From the NCBI GenBank assembly GCA_001950395.1, contig BDLO01000001.1, forward strand, positions 62,001 to 126,000: a stretch of DNA of 64,000 nt, read 5' to 3'. Positions 54,169 through 62,863 of the stretch are shown here, one piece after another (positions within the stretch are counted from its first letter, which is position 1; each line of letters opens with the position of its first letter). The position numbers were made by a program, and so were the translations under genes. The DNA comes from Coriobacteriaceae bacterium EMTCatB1 (GTDB lineage Bacteria; Actinomycetota; Coriobacteriia; Anaerosomatales; Anaerosomataceae). The notes under the pieces were generated by a model. It searched no databases. It saw only the letters and a program-made list of their open reading frames with translations, and had not been told where the DNA came from.

Positions 54169-54750
54169 ATGAGAGTGGTCGCGTTCAACTGCAGCGCACG
54201 CAAGTACGGGAACACTGCGCGCCTGATCGAGCGTGTCCTCGTCGAGCTTCGCGCAGAGGGCATCGAGACCGAGACCTTAGCGCTCGCGGGCAAGCGCGTG
54301 CACGGTTGCACGGCGTGCATGAAGTGCCGCGAGACGCTCGACAAGCGCTGCTCAGGCATCAACGACTACATAAGCGAGTGCATCGAGGCCATCGACGGGG
54401 CGGACGGCATCGTCATCGGCTCGCCCGTGTACTTCGCCGACATCACGCCGGAGGCAAAGGCGCTCATCGACCGCGTCGGGTATGTGGCCCGAGCCAACCC
54501 GGAGCTCCTCAGGCGCAAGGTGGGCGCGGCGGTGATCGCCGTGAGGCGCGGTGGAGCGATCCACGCGTTCGACAGCATCAACCACCTCTTCCTCATCAGC
54601 GAGATGATCGTGCCGGGTTCGTCGTACTGGAACATCGGGATCGGCGGGCCGCCCGGCGCCGTCGAGCAGGACGACGAGGGCACGCAGACGATGGCCCGGC
54701 TGGGTCAGAACATGGCGTGGCTGCTCAAGCGCGTGCGCAGCGAGGTCTAG
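54169..54750 (+). CDS. Flavodoxin-like NAD(P)H-dependent FMN reductase
   Basis: A 193-residue protein of the flavodoxin-like/iron-sulfur flavoprotein class. FNCSARKYGNTARLI is the FMN phosphate loop; CTACMKCRETLDKRC (about 47-61) is a Cys motif often seen in iron-sulfur flavoproteins; GSPVYFADITPEAKALIDR is the second FMN loop. AAGGAGG lies about 10 bases before the ATG. It may be part of the pncBA operon (15-base gap). The stop overlaps the end of the next, leftward gene by four bases. Confidence 0.86.
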   Translation: MRVVAFNCSARKYGNTARLIERVLVELRAEGIETETLALAGKRVHGCTACMKCRETLDKRCSGINDYISECIEAIDGADGIVIGSPVYFADITPEAKALIDRVGYVARANPELLRRKVGAAVIAVRRGGAIHAFDSINHLFLISEMIVPGSSYWNIGIGGPPGAVEQDDEGTQTMARLGQNMAWLLKRVRSEV

Positions 54751-55325
54751 AAGAACAGCGCCTGGAAGTCCTCGAGCGCCTCGTGCGCGTGGTCGTAGCC
54801 CCAGTCCTCGAGCGACAGGTAGAACCTCGGGTTGAATACGAGCCCCATGTCTTGCACGAGCCCGATCACGTCCTCGAGGATCTGCGGCCGCCGCACGACC
54901 AGCTTCAGCACGTCGGGATTCACGATGTCCGAGGAGTTCGAGGGCGGCATCCACATGAGCGTCTTGCCGCGGTAGACGACGAACAGGTCGAAGCAGAAGT
55001 TGCCGGCAGTCGTGACCGCGGTCCACGCGCCCTTCACGTCAGGCACGCGGCGCTTCAAGAGCGAAGCGTCCTTCGTGAGGCCAGCGACTTTGGCGAGCGT
55101 CTGGTCTTCCACTGCCATGCTGCACGGGAAGGTCGGGAGCGCCTGCAAGATCTCGCGCAGGTTGATCGCCTTGACGAGCGTGCGCTCGGGGACTTTCTCG
55201 CGCAGCACGTCGAGCGCCAGGCCGGCCTCCGCGTGCGAACGGGAGTTGACGAGCACCGAGAACACCTCGGGCGTGGCCGACATGACCGGCTCGAGGTCGG
55301 AGACGCGAGTGAGCACGTCGAGCAT
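54747..55325 (-). CDS. Hypothetical protein, 192 residues
   Basis: I do not recognise this family. The protein is mixed alpha/beta, without a signal peptide or membrane helix, and has short aromatic-rich segments (NFCFDLFVVYRGKTLMWMPP) and an acidic C-terminus (EDWGYDHAHEALEDFQALFF). It lies alone on the minus strand, convergent with the flavodoxin-like gene, and 122 bases downstream of the membrane phosphodiesterase. The start could be 55325 or the internal Met at about 55283. Confidence 0.72.
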   Translation of the reverse strand: MLDVLTRVSDLEPVMSATPEVFSVLVNSRSHAEAGLALDVLREKVPERTLVKAINLREILQALPTFPCSMAVEDQTLAKVAGLTKDASLLKRRVPDVKGAWTAVTTAGNFCFDLFVVYRGKTLMWMPPSNSSDIVNPDVLKLVVRRPQILEDVIGLVQDMGLVFNPRFYLSLEDWGYDHAHEALEDFQALFF

Positions 55326-55447
55326 GGGCGGTTCCTTGGGCGAGCAGCGACACTACGCGACGGGTATCGGCGCGCGCAGGCGGATGTCTTAGTGGCGCGC
55401 GTCACCGACCGCTCGACTTCCCGACGAACGGACGCGGCGGCTACGCG

Positions 55448-57142
55448 CTAGCTCTCGGCGCGCGTCTTCGGGTGCCAGCGCCCCACCGCGTAGGTCACCA
55501 CGGGCCCCAGTATCGCGGCCGCGCCCAGCGCGGTGGTCTGGAGCAGGTCGACGTCGTACTTGAAGCCCCAGAACAAGTCGGGGAGCCGCCAGACGCACGG
55601 CGCGCCCCACCGCCACAGGAACCACGCCACTTGCAGCCCGAGCACTGCCTGGATGGCGAGCACGGTCGCCACGCCGAGCGCGAGCCACCCGGCCGCATAG
55701 CCCTGTCGAGGATCCTTCGGTTGCTTTCGGAGCGCGGCATAGACCAGTGCCGCCACCACGCACGCGACGAGCGCCGCTAGCACCGCCTCGGCCATGCGCG
55801 CGTTGAAGAACTCCTGGACCTGCGATTCCTCGTTGAAGGTCGAAAGCGACCACCGGTACCGGTGCACGAGGAAGTACAGCGAGGTGAAGACGGCGTTGTA
55901 CGCGACGACGCCAGAGGCGGCCGCGACCAGCGCTCGCCACGATGCCAGCCCGATGACGGCAAGGACGCCTAGAGCGGCGAATGCGAGCGCGAGTGCCTGC
56001 GGGATGCGCTCGCGGCGGTCGGAGGCAAGACGCTGCTGCTCGGCGCGAGCGATGACCCGCTCGACGTCCGCGCGCGAGCCGAGCGTGTCGATGCCGGCGA
56101 TCGACTCAGGCCCGCCGACTTGCCGGGCGTACGCGAGCGCGAAGCCCGAGGCGCGCACGAAGTCGGCGTCCCTCGCACGGCCGTTCCCGTCGGCGAGCAC
56201 GTCCTCGATGGCCATGCCACGGGCCAGCCGCGGAGACTGCAAGCCCGCGAGCACCGAGACGGTGGGCGCGACGTCTTCGAGGCGGGCGCTCGCCTCGGTG
56301 TGGCGCACTCCCGGCCCGGCGAACACCGCGAACGTGTGGACGACGGGGTCCTCCCACCCGCCGTGGCCTCCTTCAGGGGTGTGGCCGTGGTCGGGGAAGA
56401 CGGCGAACACGGTCTTCCCGTCGTCGAAGGCGTCGATGAGCCGGGCGAGGTCTGCGTCCACTTTCGCGACCGTGCTTGCGTACCGTGCTGAGGCGCTTCC
56501 TGCCGCGTGTCCGGCGTCGTCGACGTCTGGAAGCAGCACCACCGCGAAGTCGGATGCGTTCTTGCGCTCGAGCGAGATCGCGGCGTCCACGATGCGGGCG
56601 GAGCGGTACTCGCCCTCGCCCCAGGGTATGAGGGCCGTTGCCGACGTGAGCTCGCTCACCCCGTACAGCGCGTCGAGGTCGTCTGGGCCTGCGACTGCGA
56701 GCCTGCGCCCCGAGCCGTGTGCGACGTCGAAGAGCGTCTCGACCTTCACGCGCCCTTCGTACCAGTTGGTGGTGACGCCGCTGATCTGCGGCGTGGCGCC
56801 GGAGAAGGCGGTCGTCCAGCACGGGTAGGAAAGACTCGGCTGGGGCGCCGTGAGGTGGATGTCTGCGCCGCGCTTCCGCAGCTCTTCGAGCGAGCGCATC
56901 GAGCGTGAGGCCTCGTCGGTGAGCCCGTCGATGAGGACGACGACCGTCCGCCGCTGCTCCGCGTCCGGCACGGGCGAGGAGAGCGGGGGCCGGGCCCCGG
57001 TGAACCGCTCGGTGTCGAGATCCACGAACGGGCTCTTGTACTCGACGACCTGGTTCCACGAGTACATTGCGAGCTGCATGGCTCCGTACGCGGTCGCGAG
57101 CGAGCACGCCACGCCGAGGACGAGAAGCGCCCAACGCTTCAC
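55448..57142 (-). CDS. Membrane alkaline-phosphatase-superfamily phosphodiesterase
   Basis: About 564 residues. An N-terminal signal-anchor helix (WALLVLGVACSLATAYGAMQ), then an extracytoplasmic alkaline-phosphatase-like (type I phosphodiesterase/nucleotide pyrophosphatase) domain with VVVLIDGLTDEASR (metal Asp), PSLSYPCWTTAFSGATP (nucleophile Thr/Ser region), LPDVDDAGHAAG and PDHGHTPEGGHGG (metal Asp/His), and a C-terminal block of about five membrane helices. The layout resembles phosphoglycerol-transferase-like or GPI-phosphoethanolamine-type enzymes; the substrate is unknown. GTG 57142 is preceded by GGAGG. Confidence 0.86.
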   Translation of the reverse strand: MKRWALLVLGVACSLATAYGAMQLAMYSWNQVVEYKSPFVDLDTERFTGARPPLSSPVPDAEQRRTVVVLIDGLTDEASRSMRSLEELRKRGADIHLTAPQPSLSYPCWTTAFSGATPQISGVTTNWYEGRVKVETLFDVAHGSGRRLAVAGPDDLDALYGVSELTSATALIPWGEGEYRSARIVDAAISLERKNASDFAVVLLPDVDDAGHAAGSASARYASTVAKVDADLARLIDAFDDGKTVFAVFPDHGHTPEGGHGGWEDPVVHTFAVFAGPGVRHTEASARLEDVAPTVSVLAGLQSPRLARGMAIEDVLADGNGRARDADFVRASGFALAYARQVGGPESIAGIDTLGSRADVERVIARAEQQRLASDRRERIPQALALAFAALGVLAVIGLASWRALVAAASGVVAYNAVFTSLYFLVHRYRWSLSTFNEESQVQEFFNARMAEAVLAALVACVVAALVYAALRKQPKDPRQGYAAGWLALGVATVLAIQAVLGLQVAWFLWRWGAPCVWRLPDLFWGFKYDVDLLQTTALGAAAILGPVVTYAVGRWHPKTRAES

Positions 57143-57271
57143 GGCTGCCTCCTTCCAGCAGATGAGGCGAGTGTGGCGGAGGAGGCCAAAGCGCGCAACC
57201 CGCCCCGCACTGGACGGATGGGCGCGCAAGGCGCATCATTGCGCGGGTCCATCGCACGGAAGGAGAGGCTG

Positions 57272-58141
57272 ATGGCAGTCCGCGTCGTGACCGACACCAC
57301 GTCGTACCTTCCTGACAGCGAGGTCGAGCGCTACGGGATCCGGCTCGTCCCGCTATCGGTCACGCTCGACGGCGTGACGTACGTGGAGCGCGTGGCAGAC
57401 GATGCGTTCTACCAGGCGTTGCTGAAAAGCAAGGGCTTCCCCACGACCTCGCAGCCGTCCGCCGCGACGATCGCCGAGGTCTTCAAAGCGATCGTGGAGC
57501 GGGGCGACGAAGTGGTGGCCGTCTTCTTGTCCTCTGAGATGAGCGGGACGTACTCGACTGCCCTGCTTGCGCGCGACATGGTGCGCGAGGAGATTCCCGA
57601 GGCGCGCATCGAGGTCGTCGACTCGCGCTCGAACTGCATGGAGCTCGGGTTCGCCGTGCTCGCGGCGGCGCGGGCTGCCGAGCAGGGTGCGAGCGCACAG
57701 GAGGCGGCGGCTGCTGCTGCCGAGATGACGTTCCACACGCGTTTCGTGTTCGTGCCCGACACCCTCGAGTACCTGCGGCGAGGCGGTCGCATCGGAAGCG
57801 CCTCTGCGCTGATCGGTACCCTGCTGCAGATACGGCCGATCCTGACCGTCGTTGACGGCAAGACCGACGTGTTCGCCAAGGTGCGCACGAAGCACAAGGC
57901 CATGACCGAGATCGTTGCTGCGCTGAAGCGGGACGCGGAGGCCAAAGGGCTCGTCGACGTGGTCGCTCACCACATCGCCGACGAAGAGGAGGGGCGCCAG
58001 CTCGCCGCAATGGCCGCAGAAGCTGTGGGGCGAGAGGTGCCCGTGATCTCGGTGGGGCCCACCATCGGGACGCACGTCGGGCCCGGTTCGGTGGGGCTCG
58101 TGTACGTGACGGAGAAACCGATGGAGAAGAGCGCTCGGTAG
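57272..58141 (+). CDS. DegV family fatty-acid-binding protein
   Basis: A 289-residue DegV-family protein, homologous to the FakB fatty-acid carriers of the fatty acid kinase system. VVTDTTSYLPDSEVERYGI at the N-terminus, PTTSQPSAATI (ligand-site Thr/Ser), LSSEMSGTYSTA and EYLRRGGRIGSASA are typical. GGAGAGG precedes the ATG; the longer ORF is rejected. A second DegV gene follows 35 bases later. No fakA-type kinase is nearby. Confidence 0.92.
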   Translation: MAVRVVTDTTSYLPDSEVERYGIRLVPLSVTLDGVTYVERVADDAFYQALLKSKGFPTTSQPSAATIAEVFKAIVERGDEVVAVFLSSEMSGTYSTALLARDMVREEIPEARIEVVDSRSNCMELGFAVLAAARAAEQGASAQEAAAAAAEMTFHTRFVFVPDTLEYLRRGGRIGSASALIGTLLQIRPILTVVDGKTDVFAKVRTKHKAMTEIVAALKRDAEAKGLVDVVAHHIADEEEGRQLAAMAAEAVGREVPVISVGPTIGTHVGPGSVGLVYVTEKPMEKSAR

Positions 58142-58176
58142 CCGCTCGTGCGACACGGAGCCTGACAGGAGACACG

Positions 58177-59064
58177 ATGATGACTCACGACGAACGACCC
58201 ATGCTCGCGATCGACTCGTGCTCGGATCTGACCCCCGAGATCGTCGCGAGATTCGACGTCGAGGAGCTGCACTTCCCGTTCACGCTGAACGGAGCGGAGC
58301 ACCTCGACGACTTCGGACGGAGCTTCCCTCACCGCGACTTCTACGCCGCCATGCGCGCGGGTGCCGCGCCGACGACTGCGCAGATCCCGCGCGCCGCGTT
58401 CGAGTCGCTCTTCCGGAAGGCCGCCGAGTCGGGCCGGACGCTCGTCTACCTCGGGTTCTCGTCGGGGCTGTCGGGAACGCTCGACACCGCCCACCTCGTG
58501 CGGCAAGCGGTGCTCGCCGATCATCCCAATGCGGACATCCGCATCGTCGACACGCTGAACGCATCGGCAGCCGAGGGATTCCTCGTCTACCACGCGATGC
58601 GGATGCACGCAGACGGCGCGAGCGCGGACGAGATCGTCCAGTTCGTCGAGAGCAGGAAGCTTCTCGTCAATGGCTTCTTCACGCTCGAGAACCTCGAAGC
58701 GCTGCGTCGAGGAGGGCGCATCTCGGACGCTGCGGCTGCCGCGGGCGCCGTGCTCGACATCAAGCCCATCCTGACGATCGATCGCGAAGGCAAGCTCGTG
58801 CTCAAGAGGAGCGTGCGCGGCCGCAAGAAGTCGGTGAGCACGCTGCTCGACATCATGCAGGAGCGACGCGACCCGTCTCTCGGCGACGTGGTCGCGGTGG
58901 TCCACGCCGACGCGCCGGAGGAGGCCGCTGCGCTCAAGGCGGCAGTGCAGGAGCGGTTCGCGCCGAGCGAGATCCTCGAGCTGCCGGTCGGCCCCGTCAT
59001 CGGCTCGCACGTCGGTCCCGGCATGCTCGCGCTGGTGTTCTGGGGCAAGGAGCGCGAGCGCTAG
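58177..59064 (+). CDS. DegV family protein (second copy)
   Basis: A 295-residue paralogue of the preceding gene with the same fold marks: LAIDSCSDLTPEIV, PTTAQIPRAAF, SSGLSGTLDTA and EALRRGGRISDAA. It differs clearly in sequence, so the pair probably binds different lipids. AGGAGA lies ahead of ATG 58177/58180. Convergent with carbamate kinase, which ends six bases further on. Confidence 0.91.
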   Translation: MMTHDERPMLAIDSCSDLTPEIVARFDVEELHFPFTLNGAEHLDDFGRSFPHRDFYAAMRAGAAPTTAQIPRAAFESLFRKAAESGRTLVYLGFSSGLSGTLDTAHLVRQAVLADHPNADIRIVDTLNASAAEGFLVYHAMRMHADGASADEIVQFVESRKLLVNGFFTLENLEALRRGGRISDAAAAAGAVLDIKPILTIDREGKLVLKRSVRGRKKSVSTLLDIMQERRDPSLGDVVAVVHADAPEEAAALKAAVQERFAPSEILELPVGPVIGSHVGPGMLALVFWGKERER

Positions 59065-59069
59065 GGCCC

Positions 59070-60023
59070 TCAGCCGCCGGTGATGCGCGTGCCGGCGCCC
59101 CCGGCGAGCGCCTCGTGCAGCTGCTCGACTGCGCAGACGATGGCGTCGCGGCCGGTGGTTCGCGCGAAGTGCGCGCATGCGGCGACCTTCGGACCGACGC
59201 TGCCGGCGTCGAGCTCTGATGCGAGCCGTTCGGCCTCTTCGGCGGTGAGGGTCTCGAGGGGGCGCGCATCGGGCGTCCCGAACCCGAGGTAGACGCGGTC
59301 GGCCTCCATCAGGATGACGAGGTGGTCCGCTCCGATGGCCTCCGCGAGGATAGCCGAGGCCCAATCCTTGTCGATGACGGCGTCGACGCCCTGCAGCGTG
59401 CCGTCGGCTTGGCGCACAACCGGCACGCCGCCGCCGCCCGCCGCGATGACGACGTCGCCGGAGTCGGCGAGCTGGGCGATCGTCGGCGCCTCCACGATCT
59501 CGACTGGCTTGGGCGACGGCACCACGCGGCGCATCAGCCCGCTGGGCACCTCTGCGAACGCCCACCCCTCCTCGGCAGCCAGTCGAGCGGCCTCCTCGGC
59601 GGTGTAGTAGGGGCCGATCGGCTTCGTCGGACGCTGGAACGCGGGGTCGAGGGGGTCGACGACGCACCGCGTGACGACGGTGACGACGCGGCGATGGCTG
59701 CCCGCGCGCGCGAGCGCGTTCGTCAGACTCGTCTCCAGCATGAAGCCGATGCCACCCTCGCTGTCGGCGTCTGCGATGTACAGCGGCATCGGCGGTATCT
59801 GGTCTCGCGCAGCCTCGTTGCGGACGACGATGTTGCCGACGACGGGCCCGTTGCCGTGCGTGAGCACGACCTTCGCGCCTGCCTGCACGAGCGGCACGAT
59901 CTGCTGCATCGACTCGTCGGCGCGCCGGAACTGCGTCTCGATGGTGCCGTCGTCGCCGCGACGCAGGATCGCGTTGCCGCCGAGCGCGATGACGAGGAGC
60001 GGGCTGTCTGGCGCAGCGCTCAC
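59070..60023 (-). CDS. arcC: Carbamate kinase
   Basis: Interconverts carbamoyl phosphate + ADP with carbamate + ATP, an ATP-yielding step in arginine or purine/agmatine breakdown. 317 residues, amino-acid-kinase fold. IALGGNAILRRG at the N-terminus, LTHGNGPVVGN, RRVVPSPKPVEI, AAGGGGVPVV and DKDWASAILAEAIGAD are family blocks. The GTG start (60023) overlaps the end of the upstream P-loop gene by four bases, so both come from one message. No arginine deiminase or ornithine carbamoyltransferase is in the window. Confidence 0.92.
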   Translation of the reverse strand: MSAAPDSPLLVIALGGNAILRRGDDGTIETQFRRADESMQQIVPLVQAGAKVVLTHGNGPVVGNIVVRNEAARDQIPPMPLYIADADSEGGIGFMLETSLTNALARAGSHRRVVTVVTRCVVDPLDPAFQRPTKPIGPYYTAEEAARLAAEEGWAFAEVPSGLMRRVVPSPKPVEIVEAPTIAQLADSGDVVIAAGGGGVPVVRQADGTLQGVDAVIDKDWASAILAEAIGADHLVILMEADRVYLGFGTPDARPLETLTAEEAERLASELDAGSVGPKVAACAHFARTTGRDAIVCAVEQLHEALAGGAGTRITGG

Positions 60024-61363
60024 GCGTCTGTGCTCCCGATGCGCTGCTGCTGCACGAACGCCCCGATGACGTCGTCGAGCGTCGGTGACGACGCGTCGAC
60101 CACCTCGTAGGTGGCGCGCACGGCCGGATGTGGGATGTCGATGAGCCGCGCCAGGTCGATCGGGGTCGCGACGACGACGACGTCGCACTCCGTCGAGCGG
60201 ATCGTCGCCTCAAGCTCCGCGAGCTGCTGCTTCGAGTAGCCCATGGCAGGCAGCACCTCGGTGAGGTGGGGGTACTGCGCGAAGGTCGCGGCGATCGACC
60301 CGACGGCGTACGGCCGCGGGTCGACGAGCGCGGCCGCTCCTGCCGCGCGTGCCGCGAGCGCTCCCGCGCCGTACGGCATCCCGCCGTGCGTGACGGTCGG
60401 GCCGTCCTCGATCACCAGGACGCGCCTGCCGTTCACGGCGTGCGGGTCGGCGAGCGTGATCTCAGACGCGGTCTCGATCACGATGGCGCTGTGGTTGAGC
60501 TTCGCCGCAGTCGCCCTGAGCTCGTCGATCACGGCCCTGTCGGCGGTGTTGACCTTGTTGACGACGAGCACGTCGGCGCGAAGCAGGTTCGCCTCGCCGG
60601 GGTGGTAGAGCCGCTCGTGGCCGGGGCGGTGCGGGTCCAGCGCGACGATCTCGAGGTCTGGCGCGAAGAACGGCATGTCGTTGTTGCCACCGTCCCAGAT
60701 GACGACGTCTGCCTCGCTCTCGGCCTGCCTCAAGATCGCCTCGTAGTCCACGCCCGCGTACACGACGATCCCGTCGCGGACCAGGTGCTCGTACTCCTCG
60801 CGCTCCTCGATCGTCACGCCGAATCGGTCGAGGTCCTCGACGGATGCGTAGCGCTCCACGCGCATCGCGAGCAGGTCGCGGTAGGGCATGGGGTGCCGTA
60901 CGTCGACGGCGCGGATGTCCCGCGAGCGCAGCGCACGGATGACGTACTTCGAGATCCCGCTCTTGCCGACGCCGGTGCGCACGGCGCATATCGAGATGAC
61001 CGGCTTGCTGGACTTGAGCATCGTGGGCGCGGAGCCCATCAACACGAAGTCGGCGCCCTCGGCGATCACGAGCGACGCCTTGTGCATGAGGTCGACGTGC
61101 GAGATGTCGCTGTAGGCGAACACGACGCGCTCGACTCGCTCTTCGCGGATGAGCCGAGCAAGGTCTGACTCAGGGACGATCGGGATGCCGTCTGGGTAGA
61201 GCGGGCCTGCGAGGTCGGGCGGGAAGACCCTCCCGTCGATGCCTGGGATCTGCGTCGCGGTGAACGCCACGACCTCCGTGCTCTCGTCGTCGCGGAACCT
61301 CGTCAGGAAGTCGTGGAAGTCGCGGCCTGCGGCGCCCATGATGGCCGTGCGCGTGCGCTTCAT
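60020..61363 (-). CDS. Cyclic 2,3-diphosphoglycerate synthetase-like P-loop protein (COG2403)
   Basis: A 447-residue protein of the family called predicted GTPase or cyclic 2,3-diphosphoglycerate synthetase. The N-terminal Rossmann part ends with a P-loop AVRTGVGKSG (about 127-136); VDVRHPMPYRDL and WDGGNNDMPFF follow, the latter acting as a Walker-B-like element; LVVNKVN resembles a GTPase specificity motif. A very good GGAGGTG lies before ATG 61363. Coupled to carbamate kinase, which is a recurring partner; this makes an energy-metabolism or phospho-metabolite role more likely than a regulatory GTPase, but that is inference. Confidence 0.8.
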   Translation of the reverse strand: MKRTRTAIMGAAGRDFHDFLTRFRDDESTEVVAFTATQIPGIDGRVFPPDLAGPLYPDGIPIVPESDLARLIREERVERVVFAYSDISHVDLMHKASLVIAEGADFVLMGSAPTMLKSSKPVISICAVRTGVGKSGISKYVIRALRSRDIRAVDVRHPMPYRDLLAMRVERYASVEDLDRFGVTIEEREEYEHLVRDGIVVYAGVDYEAILRQAESEADVVIWDGGNNDMPFFAPDLEIVALDPHRPGHERLYHPGEANLLRADVLVVNKVNTADRAVIDELRATAAKLNHSAIVIETASEITLADPHAVNGRRVLVIEDGPTVTHGGMPYGAGALAARAAGAAALVDPRPYAVGSIAATFAQYPHLTEVLPAMGYSKQQLAELEATIRSTECDVVVVATPIDLARLIDIPHPAVRATYEVVDASSPTLDDVIGAFVQQQRIGSTDA

Positions 61364-61464
61364 ACAACGCACCTCCGTTTGTATGCAGTCGCGTGCGGCG
61401 ACTGTGCTAGGGCCTACGCCCAGAGCATACCCCGATATGCGGTCTTGGTGCATCCGATTCAATG

Positions 61465-62049
61465 TCAGCCGTTCGGCTTCTGGGCGACGACGACGTCGTG
61501 GTAACGCAGCGCTGGCACTGCGCGCACGTCGACGAAGCCCGCGCGTACGAGGTCGGCGGCGATCTTCTCGGCGCCGGCCCTGTGCTCCACCGGCGGGCCC
61601 TTCGGCGTCGGCTCGCGCTTCCAGTCGACGATGCCGATCGTCCCGCCTGGCCTCAAGACCCTCATCGCCTCAGACAGCGCCGCATCGACGTCGTCGATCT
61701 CGTGGTGCAGGTTGATCATGTAGACGAGGTCGGCGAGGCCGTCCTCGAACGGGAGATCCTCTGCCCGCGCGTCCACGACCTCGATGCGGGCGCCTCCTGT
61801 CTCGCGCAGGTGCTCGCGCATCCAGCCAGTCATCGCGGGTTCGGCGTCGACCGCGTACACGACGCCCTCGGGACCCACGAGCGCCGCGAACTCGCGCGCG
61901 AACATGCCCGTCCCGGCGCCGACCTCGACGAGCGTTCGGGCGTCCTGAGCGCCGAACGCGTCCCACATGGCGCCGGGGTCGAGGTCCTGCAGGCGCGCGA
62001 CGTCGTTCAACGACGGAAGCTTCTTGGGGTCGAACCGGTGGGCAGCCAT
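61465..62049 (-). CDS. Class I SAM-dependent methyltransferase
   Basis: A 194-residue cytosolic methyltransferase. LVEVGAGTGMFAREFAAL is motif I, VYAVDAEPAM motif II, and LADLVYMINLHHEIDDVDAAL plus VLRPGGTIGIVDWKRE give the UbiE/methyltransf_11 pattern. Substrate unknown. AAGGAGAC precedes ATG 62049; the ORF-track start is too far upstream. Divergent from the secreted helical protein. Confidence 0.86.
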   Translation of the reverse strand: MAAHRFDPKKLPSLNDVARLQDLDPGAMWDAFGAQDARTLVEVGAGTGMFAREFAALVGPEGVVYAVDAEPAMTGWMREHLRETGGARIEVVDARAEDLPFEDGLADLVYMINLHHEIDDVDAALSEAMRVLRPGGTIGIVDWKREPTPKGPPVEHRAGAEKIAADLVRAGFVDVRAVPALRYHDVVVAQKPNG

Positions 62050-62174
62050 CGTCCTTCGTCTCCTTGCTTCACGGCACGGGCGTTTCCCGTTCATGCCGTC
62101 TTCATACGCGGTGGACAGAATCAGGTTTGCAAGGCCGCACGGGCCTTGGAAGACAGACACAGGAGGTGTCAGCA

Positions 62175-62729
62175 ATGAAGCATAGCAAGTCTCTCGCTCT
62201 GATCGCCGCTGGATTGGTGGCCGGCATCGTGCTCGGGAGCGTCGGTCTGGCGGCGGCAGCGCCGGCAAGCACGACGACTCCGGCGCCACAGACGACAGGG
62301 GTGCTTAGCGCGTGCATCGGCATGGGTCAGGCCATCCGAGGCGCAGGCGCCCGCCTGATCGACGTGCTCGCGGACCTCACCGGCCTGAGCACGACCGACA
62401 TCCAGGCCAAGCGCGCCGCCGGCGAGTCGATCGCGGACATCGCGAAGTCGGAAGGCGTCGACCCCGACGACGTCGTGGCGAAGGCGCTCGAGGCGCGCAA
62501 GGCGCTTCTGGACCAGAAGGTCGCCGACGGTACGATCACGCAAGAGCAGGCCGATGCCGCGTACGCGCAGATGCAGGAGCGTCTGACCGAGCGCGTCACC
62601 ACCACGGCGACCGGTCGTCCCTCGTGGGCCGGTCAGGGCCAGGGCCTCGGCGGTGGTCGCGGTGCCGGTCGCGGCGGCAACGGCGCTGGGTTCTGTGGCG
62701 GGTGCCAGGGCGTGAGCGCCGCTCAGTAG
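62175..62729 (+). CDS. Secreted small helical protein with Gly-rich tail
   Basis: A 184-residue exported protein. A signal peptide (KSLALIAAGLVAGIVLGSVGLAAAAP) is followed by a Thr/Pro stretch, a helical domain with a repeat-like tail (KALLDQKVADGTITQEQADAAYAQMQERL, similar to DUF2680/SHOCT-like helix pairs), and a Gly/Arg-rich C-terminus with GFCGGCQG. Homologues of this layout are common in Clostridia and Actinobacteria without known function; a metal-binding or spheroplast-protein-like role is possible. AGGAGGTG lies before ATG 62175. A strong hairpin follows. Confidence 0.8.
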   Translation: MKHSKSLALIAAGLVAGIVLGSVGLAAAAPASTTTPAPQTTGVLSACIGMGQAIRGAGARLIDVLADLTGLSTTDIQAKRAAGESIADIAKSEGVDPDDVVAKALEARKALLDQKVADGTITQEQADAAYAQMQERLTERVTTTATGRPSWAGQGQGLGGGRGAGRGGNGAGFCGGCQGVSAAQ

Positions 62730-62755
62730 CCGATCCCCTCTCTCCTCCCTCGCAT

Positions 62756-62785
62756 CACGGGCGGTCGCTCACGCGGCCGCCCGTG
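62756..62785 (+). terminator. Hairpin terminator after secreted protein gene
   Basis: A 12-bp stem CACGGGCGGTCG / CGGCCGCCCGTG (one G-U pair) with a 6-base loop, 27 bases after the stop. No T-run, but the stem is very stable. Confidence 0.65.
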
Positions 62786-62863
62786 GTGTGTCCGGAGCGA
62801 TTGCGTGCCACGCTCCCCGTGCATGTGGCATGATGTGCGGGGGGCGTCGGAAGGAAGGCAGCC

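Noticed and set aside
53763-55451. 562-residue plus-strand ORF running from pncA into the hypothetical gene
   Set aside because: Frame-shifted reading of pncA and the reductase gene, then antisense; no conserved motif.
57967-60213. 748-residue minus-strand ORF over degV and carbamate kinase
   Set aside because: It covers two real genes in other frames and consists largely of Arg-rich low-complexity sequence.
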